Source: DAOUCP01 sp034432155 (lineage in GTDB: Bacteria > Chloroflexota > Anaerolineae > Epilineales > Epilineaceae). From it: a stretch of DNA of 12,226 bases. Every line of letters begins with the position of its first letter. Position 1 is the first letter of the stretch. The notes under the pieces are model-generated. The model searched no databases. It was not told the origin of the DNA and saw only the letters and a list, made by a program, of their open reading frames with translations. A program made the translations under genes and the position numbers. Shown piece after piece: positions 1 to 7,700 of this stretch. The stretch is from the NCBI GenBank assembly GCA_034432155.1, contig DAOUCP010000130.1:1-12226 (forward strand), in the 5' to 3' direction.

Positions 1-1
1 G

Positions 2-937
2 CCCGAGGCGACGGCGGAGGCGGCGCCAGGGCCACTGCCGTTCGAACACCGGCGGCCGCCGTGGCTTCGCGTGCCGGTGCCATGGGCGGGTCACGCCCGT
101 CAAGTGGAGCGGGTCCTTCGTGGCCAGATTCTAAACACCGTCTGCGAAGAGGCGCGGTGTCCCAACCGTGGCCAGTGCTGGGGAGCGGGCACGGCCACCT
201 TCTTGATCCTCGGCGATCGCTGCACCCGAAACTGTCGCTTCTGTGCGGTAGGCAGTGGGCAGCCCGTGCCCCTCGACGCGCGGGAGCCGGCTCGCATCGC
301 CGCGGCGGTGCAGCAGCTCGGACTGCGACACGCCGTCATCACGTCGGTCACGCGCGATGACCTTCCGGATGGCGGGGCAGCCGTCTTTGCCGCTTGTGTG
401 GCGCGGATTCGCGACGCGGTGCGCAACTGCACAGTGGAGGTTCTGATCCCCGACTTCGGCGGCGATGAGGCGGCATTGGCGACGGTCTTGGCGGCTGGGC
501 CCGACGTCCTCAATCACAACCTAGAAACGGTGCGCCGACTGTACCCGACGGTGCGCCCGCAAGCTGACTACGACCGGTCGCTTGGTCTCTTGGCACGCGC
601 CAAGCAACTTGCGCCCGGCGTGCTCACCAAGAGCGGCATCATGGTGGGGCTGGGGGAGATGCGCCAGGAAGTGGATGAGCTGTTGGCCGATGTGGCCGGG
701 GCAGGGGTGGACATTCTGACCATCGGCCAGTACCTGCGTCCCAGCCGCGATCACCTTCCGATCGAGCGCTACTACACGCCCGCCGAGTTCGACGAACTTG
801 CCGCTGCCGGACGGGCCAGCGGCCTGCGGTGGGTGGAGGCCGGCCCGCTGGTGCGCAGCTCCTACCGGGCCGAGCGCCAGGTCCAGGCGCTGGGGCAACT
901 TTCGCGGGCTGGTGATCCCGTTCAGCCAAGGCGGTGA
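2..937 (+). CDS. lipA: Lipoyl synthase LipA (5' end cut by window edge)
   Basis: Radical SAM enzyme that inserts two sulfurs into the octanoyl group of lipoyl-domain proteins, in the cytoplasm. Seen: the auxiliary-cluster motif CEEARCPNRGQC (CX4CX5C), the radical-SAM motif CTRNCRFC (CX3CX2C), ITSVTRDDLPDGGA, NHNLETV, TKSGIMVGLGE, GQYLRPSRDHLP, and C-terminal RSSYRAE, matching the family's RSSYHA element that carries the cluster-ligand serine. The frame is open from base 2. The RRPPWLR segment encoded from about base 47 matches the conserved LipA N-terminus (RKPEWLK in E. coli), so the GTG at 71 is not the true start. The only earlier start-like codon is a CTG at 35, so the gene most likely begins before the window. 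Its stop is 9 nt before tsaD, so the two are probably cotranscribed. The partner octanoyltransferase gene lipB is not in the window. Confidence 0.97.
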   Translation, partial: PEATAEAAPGPLPFEHRRPPWLRVPVPWAGHARQVERVLRGQILNTVCEEARCPNRGQCWGAGTATFLILGDRCTRNCRFCAVGSGQPVPLDAREPARIAAAVQQLGLRHAVITSVTRDDLPDGGAAVFAACVARIRDAVRNCTVEVLIPDFGGDEAALATVLAAGPDVLNHNLETVRRLYPTVRPQADYDRSLGLLARAKQLAPGVLTKSGIMVGLGEMRQEVDELLADVAGAGVDILTIGQYLRPSRDHLPIERYYTPAEFDELAAAGRASGLRWVEAGPLVRSSYRAERQVQALGQLSRAGDPVQPRR

Positions 938-946
938 CGGTCAGCG

Positions 947-2011
947 GTGGACCGCATCCTGGGCATCGAGACGTCGTGCGACGAGACGGCGGCAGCGGTG
1001 GTGGCCGATGGCCGGTACCTCCTCGCCGACGTGGTGGCCAGCCAGGTGCAGCTTCATGCGCCGTATGGCGGTGTGTTTCCGGAGCTAGCATCCCGGCAGC
1101 ACATGCGTGACATCGTGCCTGTCATTCGCGCTGCCCTGGCGGACAGTCAGACCGATTGGCGGGAGCTCGCGGCCATCGCCGTGACCTACGGACCAGGCCT
1201 GGCGGGTGCGCTGCTGGTGGGCGTGAACGTTGCCAAGGGGTTGGCCATGGCCACCGGCCTGCCGCTCGTGGGCGTGAGTCACCTGGAAGGCCATCTCTAC
1301 ACGAACTGGCTCCGGGCGCCCGATGGCCGCAGGCTGCCGGAAGGCGGTGCCGAACCCCCTCGGCAGGCGGGGCAAGCTGCCGCCCGGGCCATGGCGCGGT
1401 CAGGGGATCCGCCATTTCCTCACCTGGCGCTGATCGTCTCCGGCGGCCACACCGAGCTGGTCCATGTCCGCGGCCACGGAGAGGTCACCGTCATGGGGGT
1501 GACCCTCGACGATGCTGCCGGTGAGGCCTTTGACAAAGCCGCCCGGCTGTTGGGGCTGGGCTACCCAGGGGGGCCGGCCATCGAAGCGGCTGCGCAGGGC
1601 GGAGATGCCTCGGTGCTCGAGCTGCCGGTGGCGACCACCCAGTCGCCCTTCGACTTCAGTTTCAGCGGCCTGAAGACAGCCCTCGCCCGGGCCGTGGCCG
1701 TCGGCGGCTACGCCACCGCCGATCTGGCCGCCGCCTTCCAGTCGGCGGTTGTCCGGGCCCTGGTAGCCGGGATCCGCCGCGCGCTGGAGGCCCGCCCCGC
1801 CCTGGAAGTGCATCTGGCGGGAGGTGTGTCGGCCAATGCCAGCCTGCGACAGGCAGTGGCAGAACTTGGCGTGCCGGTGCGCTATCCTCCCCCCGTGCTG
1901 TGCACCGACAACGGCGCCATGGCGGCGGCGGCCGGCTACTGGGCGCGGCGACGAGGTCGGGTGTCGGGTCTGGATCTGGATGTCGTAGCCGGTCTCAGCT
2001 TCCCGGGCTGA
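947..2011 (+). CDS. tsaD: tRNA N6-adenosine threonylcarbamoyltransferase TsaD
   Basis: Transfers threonylcarbamoyl from threonylcarbamoyl-AMP to A37 of ANN-decoding tRNAs (t6A), working with TsaB and TsaE. The 354-aa product shows the family landmarks in order: LGIETSCDETAAAV (residues 5-18), GGVFPELASRQH (41-52), the metal-binding HLEGH (H112, H116), SGGHTELV (165-172), DDAAGEAFDKAARLLGLGYPGG (189-209), FSFSGLKTA (237-245), AGGVSANASL (291-300) and CTDNGAM (319-325, metal-ligand Asp321). The GTG start at 947 is set by the conserved N-terminus. A GGTGA Shine-Dalgarno at 933-937 overlaps the lipA stop codon, 9 nt upstream. An extra loop of about 30 residues (123-154) lies between NWL and the PPFPHL segment that usually follows closely. 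The 3' end overlaps convergent rsmA by 17 bp. Confidence 0.97.
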   Translation: MDRILGIETSCDETAAAVVADGRYLLADVVASQVQLHAPYGGVFPELASRQHMRDIVPVIRAALADSQTDWRELAAIAVTYGPGLAGALLVGVNVAKGLAMATGLPLVGVSHLEGHLYTNWLRAPDGRRLPEGGAEPPRQAGQAAARAMARSGDPPFPHLALIVSGGHTELVHVRGHGEVTVMGVTLDDAAGEAFDKAARLLGLGYPGGPAIEAAAQGGDASVLELPVATTQSPFDFSFSGLKTALARAVAVGGYATADLAAAFQSAVVRALVAGIRRALEARPALEVHLAGGVSANASLRQAVAELGVPVRYPPPVLCTDNGAMAAAAGYWARRRGRVSGLDLDVVAGLSFPG

Positions 2012-2888
2012 GAAGCAGCGCCAGGCGCGACCACTCTTCCAGAGTCAGCGTTTCGGGCCGCCGGCGGGCGTCGATGCCGGCGTGTGCCAGGGCACTCGCC
2101 ACCTCTTCTGTGGGCAGGGCCAGACCGGCGGCGAGGCTGTTGCGCAGCTGCTTGCGCCGCTGACCGAATCCGGCCTTGACGATGCGGAAGAAGGCGGACT
2201 CGCCGCCGGCAGGCATCTCGACCGCTGGCGCCTCGCGCACCGCCAGGTGCAGGACGTGCGAGTCGACCTGGGGCGGAGGATAGAAGGCACGCGCCGGAAT
2301 CCGCGCTACGAGCGAGGGCTGGGCATGAAGCTGAACGCTGACCGCGAGCAGACTCATGCGCGGCGGCGTGGCCAGCAGTCGCTCGCCCACTTCGGACTGG
2401 ACGGTGAGGATCGCTGCCTCCGGTCGGACCGTCGCCGACAAGAGGTGCCGCAGCACCGCCGAGGTGATGTAGTACGGCAGGTTGCCGACAACCTTGAAGC
2501 CTCGACGCTTGCCGATTGGTGTCGGCGCGAGACCGCAGGCGGTAGCGGGATCCAGAGTGAGGATGTCGGCTTGCGTAACCCGCACGTTGGGGCAAGAACC
2601 GAGTTCGTCGGTCAGCACGTCGCACAGCCGGGCATCGATCTCCACCGCCACCACCTGCGCCGCCTGCGCCGCCAGGGCACGAGTGAGGACACCCACGCCG
2701 GCGCCAATTTCCAAGACGACATCTTCGTCGCCCAGCGCGGCGGCAGCCAGAATCCGCTCCAGAGCGCCGCGGTCGACCAAGAAGTGCTGGCCCAGCGACT
2801 TGCGGGGTCGGATGGCGTAACGGCGCAGGATCGAGCGCGGATCGGCGAACGGCCAGTCGTCCGCGGACGGCCTTACGGCAGAAGCCAC
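1995..2888 (-). CDS. rsmA: 16S rRNA (A1518/A1519) dimethyltransferase RsmA/KsgA
   Basis: SAM-dependent enzyme that dimethylates two adjacent adenines in the 3' terminal helix of 16S rRNA during small-subunit assembly. Seen: RPRKSLGQHFLVD at residues 27-39, the SAM-binding VLEIGAGVGVLT at 58-69, acidic EIDARL near 83, ADIL near 107-110, the catalytic NLPYYIT at 136-142, then VQSEVGERLLA and AFYPPPQVDSHVL. The GTG at 2888 gives 297 aa, a normal family length. The frame is open further upstream, but those residues are the out-of-frame translation of the YabE-like gene and match nothing in RsmA. This start overlaps the last 16 bp of the upstream gene, suggesting translational coupling. A CTG at 2828 would give a shorter form and is less likely. 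Confidence 0.95.
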   Translation of the reverse strand: MASAVRPSADDWPFADPRSILRRYAIRPRKSLGQHFLVDRGALERILAAAALGDEDVVLEIGAGVGVLTRALAAQAAQVVAVEIDARLCDVLTDELGSCPNVRVTQADILTLDPATACGLAPTPIGKRRGFKVVGNLPYYITSAVLRHLLSATVRPEAAILTVQSEVGERLLATPPRMSLLAVSVQLHAQPSLVARIPARAFYPPPQVDSHVLHLAVREAPAVEMPAGGESAFFRIVKAGFGQRRKQLRNSLAAGLALPTEEVASALAHAGIDARRRPETLTLEEWSRLALLLSPGS

Positions 2889-4498
2889 GGCATGTCGTCC
2901 GCGGGCGGCAGCGGCTCGAGCAAGTACACGTCCACGTACTGGTGCCAGGACTCGTAGGCGTCGTCGTCGAAGCACAGGTCGATGTGGTAGCGCCGAATGC
3001 CGCCACCGGTGTCCCCCGCCAGGGCGACGCCGTAGCCCGGCACGTAGACCCAGGTGCCGAGCGGGATGATGCGGCGATCGACGGCGATGATGCCGCGGCG
3101 CGCCGGCAGCCCCATGCGCGTCCGGCCATACCACGGAGCCGAGCGCGGCGTTCCGGCCCGCGAAGCGCTGTAGCTGGTGGCGTAGGCGCGGAGCTTGCGC
3201 CAGTAGCGTTTCGGGCCCTCCGGTGTGTCCACCGTTTGCCACACGACCTTCGTGCCATAGGCAACCCGTTCGGCCACCGGTTCACGGATGACTCGTTCCT
3301 CTTCCACGTGCCGCGCCACCTCACGACCGTTCTCGTAACGAATGCGAACGCGTTGCTCCTTGAGGCCCGGCTCGCCCGGGCGCAACACCACGCGACTGTC
3401 CAGCTCGAGGGTATCGTCGGGCTCGGTGACGGTGCCGTAGGCGATGGGCACCTCCTGCACCAGGATGTCCTCCACCACCCGCACCACCTCGATCTGCATT
3501 CCGGGCTCGAGAGCGGCATCGGCGGGCGGGATGGAATAGTCGGCGCCCTGCAGGGTCAGGCCCACCGCCGCCAGCGCCTCGCCGACAGTGCTAGCCCAGG
3601 CGCGCTCCGCGCGGAAGGTGCCGGCCTCGGTCACCCGGAACGGCGTGCCGCGCGCGATGTCGATGCGCATGCCGGCGACGAGCGGCGCGTCGGCCGGCGG
3701 CCGCAGCACATCGCCCCTGCGCACCGAGATACCGGCGGCGCGCAGGGCTTCGCCGATCGAGTCGCCAGCCAGCTGCGTGTCCTGGCGCAGGTTCGCCTCG
3801 ACGATGGTGACCGGCACGGCGCGGTGCACTTCGACCTCCCACGTCGCGCTGTCGCCCGGCCGGCCGGCGCTGCGCTCAGCCTGCACATCCGCAATCGCTG
3901 GGGGGATGTCCAGGGGGCCGCTTTGGAGGGAGGCGACCAGCCGCGAAGCGGCGGTGGTCTGGGTGGGAACGCAGGCTGCACACGACGTACCGGTCCCGCG
4001 TGGTGTCGGCGCCGCGGGGGCCCAGCTGATGGCCGGTCGGTCCGCGGGCCAGAAATGGCCGTTCAGTTCGATGCGATCCGCGCTGCCGACCGTCACTCCC
4101 GCTTCCTGCAGCACGCCCAAGAGCGACCGCGAGTGACTGCGAACCTCGATGCGGGCTCCATCCACGAGGATTCGCACTGGCCGGGCGCGATGGATGGTGA
4201 CGAGCGCACCGGTAGCCAGCCGCTCGCGAGGGGCCGGCTGGACGAGATCGCCGCGCTGGGCGCCGATGTCGGGTTCGGCCAGCAGCTCCGCCACCGTGCC
4301 GGCACGCGTCTGGACCTGCCTCCGGTGACCATCGACCTCCACCGTCACCAGTGCGCTGCCGGACACGAGGGCCAGCCGCAGGGCCAGGAGGAAGCCGGCC
4401 AGAAGGACCCACCCGGCGAAGGCCGCGACCAGGGATGGGTTCGCCTCCCCCCCAGGGTCATCGGCCCAGCCGGCTCGTTCAAGGCGTGCCTGCGGCAC
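2873..4498 (-). CDS. YabE-like membrane-anchored DUF348-G5-3D wall protein (start uncertain)
   Basis: Probable cell-wall-associated protein. From the GTG at 4498 it has 541 aa: a membrane segment at about 23-47; four DUF348 ubiquitin-like repeats at about 51-92, 107-148, 229-270 and 286-328; a G5 domain at about 342-416 that probably binds wall glycan; and a C-terminal 3D domain at about 436-527. The 3D domain keeps its three aspartates: D474 in VDRRIIPLGT, D496 in GDTGGGI and D507 in HIDLCF. By analogy with 3D/MltA-type barrels it may be a lytic transglycosylase; that is inference. Residues 157-225 form a Pro/Ser/Thr-rich insert with a CAAC pair that splits the DUF348 repeats. The frame stays open to a GTG at 4630, but that stretch is the SRP RNA. 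Candidate starts are GTG 4507, GTG 4498 (AAGGAG 10 nt upstream) and CTG 4432 (G-rich stretch upstream). A rsmA neighbour matches B. subtilis yabE. The typical lysozyme-like Rpf domain is absent. Confidence 0.88.
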   Translation of the reverse strand: MPQARLERAGWADDPGGEANPSLVAAFAGWVLLAGFLLALRLALVSGSALVTVEVDGHRRQVQTRAGTVAELLAEPDIGAQRGDLVQPAPRERLATGALVTIHRARPVRILVDGARIEVRSHSRSLLGVLQEAGVTVGSADRIELNGHFWPADRPAISWAPAAPTPRGTGTSCAACVPTQTTAASRLVASLQSGPLDIPPAIADVQAERSAGRPGDSATWEVEVHRAVPVTIVEANLRQDTQLAGDSIGEALRAAGISVRRGDVLRPPADAPLVAGMRIDIARGTPFRVTEAGTFRAERAWASTVGEALAAVGLTLQGADYSIPPADAALEPGMQIEVVRVVEDILVQEVPIAYGTVTEPDDTLELDSRVVLRPGEPGLKEQRVRIRYENGREVARHVEEERVIREPVAERVAYGTKVVWQTVDTPEGPKRYWRKLRAYATSYSASRAGTPRSAPWYGRTRMGLPARRGIIAVDRRIIPLGTWVYVPGYGVALAGDTGGGIRRYHIDLCFDDDAYESWHQYVDVYLLEPLPPADDMPWLLP

Positions 4499-4594
4499 CC
4501 GAGGCACACTCCTTACCGCTGCTTCCTTCCGGACCTGACGGGGTTCGAAGGGCCTCGCCGCGCAGGTCCCTGGACGAGCCGGCTGAGCCGACGA
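4458..4594 (-). ncRNA. ffs: Bacterial small signal recognition particle RNA (4.5S)
   Basis: RNA scaffold of the signal recognition particle. It binds Ffh and its receptor FtsY for cotranslational membrane targeting. On the minus strand, 4540-4519 reads CGTCAGGTCCGGAAGGAAGC followed by AG, the near-invariant SRP apical hairpin with its GGAA tetraloop and asymmetric Ffh-binding loop. The whole segment folds as one long hairpin: the outer strand TCGGCTCAGCCGGCTCGT (4591-4574) pairs with ACGAGCCGGCTGGGCCGA (4478-4461) over 18 bp with one G-U. CCTGCG pairs with CGCAGG, CGAGGC with GCCTCG, CCTT with AAGG and CCG with CGG towards the tip. Three further pairs extend the base to 4458/4594. Exact mature ends cannot be read from sequence. 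At about 131-137 nt it is somewhat longer than E. coli 4.5S RNA (114 nt) and lacks an Alu domain. Confidence 0.93.
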
Positions 4595-4639
4595 TGCCGG
4601 GCCATGGACGCAGGGGGTCGCCGAAGTCACCGGCAGGCC

Positions 4640-4668
4640 ATTCTACGCTCCACCGTTCGCACCGTCAA
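4640..4668 (-). promoter_or_regulatory. Sigma70-type promoter for SRP RNA (and perhaps yabE-like/rsmA)
   Basis: On the minus strand TTGACG (4668-4663) is followed by a 17-nt spacer and TAGAAT (4645-4640), each one mismatch from consensus. This is the best promoter in the window and fits a highly transcribed stable RNA. The predicted transcript start near 4633 leaves about 39 nt ahead of the SRP hairpin, to be removed by processing. No terminator is visible between the SRP RNA and the downstream YabE-like gene, so read-through into that gene and rsmA is possible. Confidence 0.75.
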
Positions 4669-4703
4669 CGACCACGGCCTCGTCCCACGCCCGGCACCGC
4701 TGG

Positions 4704-4732
4704 TTGCGGGCGCCTGGCATGCTGAGTATGCT
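4704..4732 (+). promoter_or_regulatory. Possible promoter for the S8 protease gene
   Basis: TTGCGG (4704-4709), a 17-nt spacer and TATGCT (4727-4732) form a weaker sigma70-like match, divergent from the SRP RNA promoter. It would give a leader of about 40 nt before the ATG at 4781. The leader contains GGCGCC-rich inverted repeats (about 4748-4763) and a strong Shine-Dalgarno GAAGGGGG at 4767-4774. The -35 box matches only in TTG, so this is tentative. Confidence 0.4.
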
Positions 4733-4780
4733 ACGGCGCACGATCATGCGGCCTAGGCGCCGCAATGAAGGGGGTGCGCC

Positions 4781-7700
4781 ATGTCGAAGGCACGTCTCAG
4801 TCGGTTCCTGGCGGCTGGAGCGGTCGCCCTCACCTTGCTGGCCCCGATGGCGGCCGATGCCGTGCCCCGTGCGTGGGTCGAACCGGCCCTGCAGCTGCAC
4901 CCGACGGAGCAGCGGCATTCCGTGGCCCATGGGCGAAGGAGTGTGATTGTTCGCCTGGGGCCGGCGCTCGTCGACATCCAAGCACCGGATGGGCGGTCAG
5001 CGATGGCGATGGCCCAGGCGCTGCCAGGCCAAACGTTGCGGACCCTGGAGCGGGCCTTGATGGCCCGCCAGCGGCCCGTGGCCAATCAGATCGCGGCCAC
5101 AGGGGCTACGGTGGTGGACTCCTACCAGGCACTGGTGAACGGCTTTCTGGTGCATGCCACTCCGGAGCAGATCCAGGCCATGGCGCGGATTCCGGGGGTG
5201 GTCAGCATCAGCCAAGCTCCCTTGGTGACGCCGGCACTGGCCGATTCGGTACCCCACATTGGTGCGCCGCGGGTCTGGAACGAGTTGCGCAGCCGCGGAT
5301 CTGGTTCGCTTGTCGCCGTGCTGGACACAGGGGTCGACTACACCCACGCCACATTTGGCGGCCCTGGCCGTCCCGACGACCACACGCGGAACAATGAGGA
5401 TCTGGTGGAGTCGGGCACCTTCCCCACCGAGCAGGTGGTCGGCGGCTACGATTTCGCCGGCAAGCGTTACTCGCCGAGTTTCTTGTGCGGCCAACTGCCG
5501 AACCAGGATTGCCATTCCGAACCGCGCCCCGACGACGATCCTTTGGACAGCCGGGGGCATGGCACCTTCATGGCCGCCGTCATCGCCGGCAAGGGCAGCA
5601 CGAACGTCGCCCCCGGCGTGGCGCCCGGGGCGGGCATTGTGGCGCTCAAGATCTTCGGCAATCCCCAGAACTCGCCCGTGGTTTCGGACCTGCTGGCCAG
5701 CGCTCTGGAGTGGGTGGCGAAGAACAACGCCCGACTGGACGTCCCCGGCTGGCCCACAGAGCGCGTGGATGTGGTCAATCTGAGCCTCAGTGGCACCTGG
5801 CTGAATGGTACGGTGGAAGCAGAGCGACTGGTGCGCGCCGCCAGCGATGCCGGCCTGGTGGTGGTCGTAGCGGCAGGCAACGAGAGCGACCATCCCTATT
5901 CGGTAGATGCAGTGGGCTCGGCCAGCCGCGCCCTGGCGGTGGCCAGCTCGTACGGTGCCAACGAGGGCGGGCTGGTCCTCCAAGCCGACTGGTCCGGTGC
6001 GTCCGGCGCGGGCAACGTGAGCAGCCTGGCGATGGACTCCTGGATCGAGGGTCAGCCGCGGGCCACGGCCCTGGGGGGCTTCTCCGGTCCACTGGCCTGG
6101 ATGGGTATGGCCTGCAACGACAGTCCAGTACAGCAAAGCGTGCAGGGCAAGGTGGCACTGATCGAACGTGGCCAGTGTCCGTTCACCGAGAAACTGACCA
6201 ACGCCCAGGCCGCGGGGGCGACGGCGGCCGTGGTCTTCTCCATGCCAGGCCGAGGCGCCGATCACATGGCGGGCAACGCCACCTTGGGCATTCCGGCGGT
6301 CATGACGCCGCGCTGGATCGGACTGCGCTTGGTCGAGTTGCTGACGGGCGGCAGCGAGGTCCAGGTGCGGGTGGTCATACCGGCAACCGATGTGCTGGCC
6401 GATACCCTGGGCTACCTGAGCGGTCGGGGGCCGGCCCGTCTGACAGGCTTGCTGAAGCCGCAACTCACCGCGCCTGGTGAGATCATCCACTCGGCGTGGC
6501 CTGGATTGGGGCAGGGCGGTCGACTGGACAGTGGCACATCCATCGCGGCGGCGCACACGTCTGGCGTGATGGCGCTTCTAGCGGAGCGGTCCCGCAAGCA
6601 GGGGCTGCGTCTCGAGGCGCTGGATCTCGCGGCCTTGGCGATGAACTACGCCGCGCCCAACGTTCGCATCGAGCGTCAGGACGTCGGCCGCCTGGCTCCG
6701 GTGGCCCGCCAGGGGGCCGGCCGCATCGACGCCTATCGGAGTGCGGTGGGAACCACCATCGCCCGGAGCCAGGAGGGGATCGCCGACCTGGGCTTCGGCA
6801 TGGTGCACGTCGGCCAGCAGCCGGTGAGCTTGCAGCGGAGCTTCCTGGTCCGGAATCTGGCGGCCACCACCCGTCGCTATGGGCTGTCCGCCCAGCTGGC
6901 CGATCCCGCCGACGAGGCTGGCGGCGGCATCCGCTTGGCGGTGGAGCCGGCCGAGGTTGCCGTTGCGCCCGCCCAAAGCGTGGCCGCCAGCCTGCGGTTG
7001 ACGGTCGATCCAGCTGGCCTGCGACCCTGGCCGCTGGTCGGCCGCGAGGCGATCATCGAGCCCGACCGGATGACCGACGTGGAGGTCGACGGCGTCGTGC
7101 GAATCGTCGAACTCGGCGATGACGGTCAGCCGAAGCCGGGCGGCGACGCCCTGGGCGTACCATTTCTGGCGCTGCCGCAGCGCCACAGCTGCGTCCAGGC
7201 TGTGACCACCCAGCCCTTCGCCTTGGCCGGCATCGAGGACCGTGTCGAGCATCGCTGGCGCAACGGCTGCCGGGAGCCCGGGATGGCACGCCTATACTCG
7301 CTGATTGCCACCGATCCGGTGGACCCGGCTCTGCCCGGGGCCCTGGACATCGTGGCCGTCGGCTTCCGTTACGAGCCGATGGATCCCGGCAATCCAGAGA
7401 GCGACACCCGCATGGAGTGGTTGATTGCCACGCGGGAGCCACGACGCACGCCTCGTGGGATCCAGTTCCGGGTGCATATCGATGTCAACGAGGATGGCGA
7501 GTACGACTTCGTGGTGTTCAATAACTACGGGCCGGATCTCACCCTGTACATGCAGGATGTCGACTACCCGCGAGGGCGCTGGGTAACCGCCCATGCACCG
7601 GTGTATGCCGAGACGGGCGAACCCGACTATTGGAACACCGAGGGCGCCATCTTCTTCCAACCCTACGACCTGGACGAGACGGCCAGCCGTCTCTTTGCCA

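Noticed and set aside
2889..3242. 118-codon N-terminal extension of RsmA
   Set aside because: These codons are the shifted frame of the 3D-domain coding region and match nothing in the RsmA family; GTG 2888 gives normal length.
1936..3519. 527-codon minus-strand open frame overlapping rsmA and the YabE-like gene
   Set aside because: It is a shifted frame of both genes, with Arg/Ser/Ala-rich composition and no motif.
2942..4756. 604-codon open frame on the plus strand opposite the YabE-like gene
   Set aside because: Its translation shows no domain, is rich in Arg/His/Gly as expected from the opposite strand of a GC-rich gene, and runs through the SRP RNA. The minus-strand frame has clear G5 and 3D domains.
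4997..6556. 519-codon minus-strand frame inside the S8 protease gene
   Set aside because: The plus strand carries a complete catalytic triad and PA domain over the same bases. The antisense frame is a GC-bias shadow.
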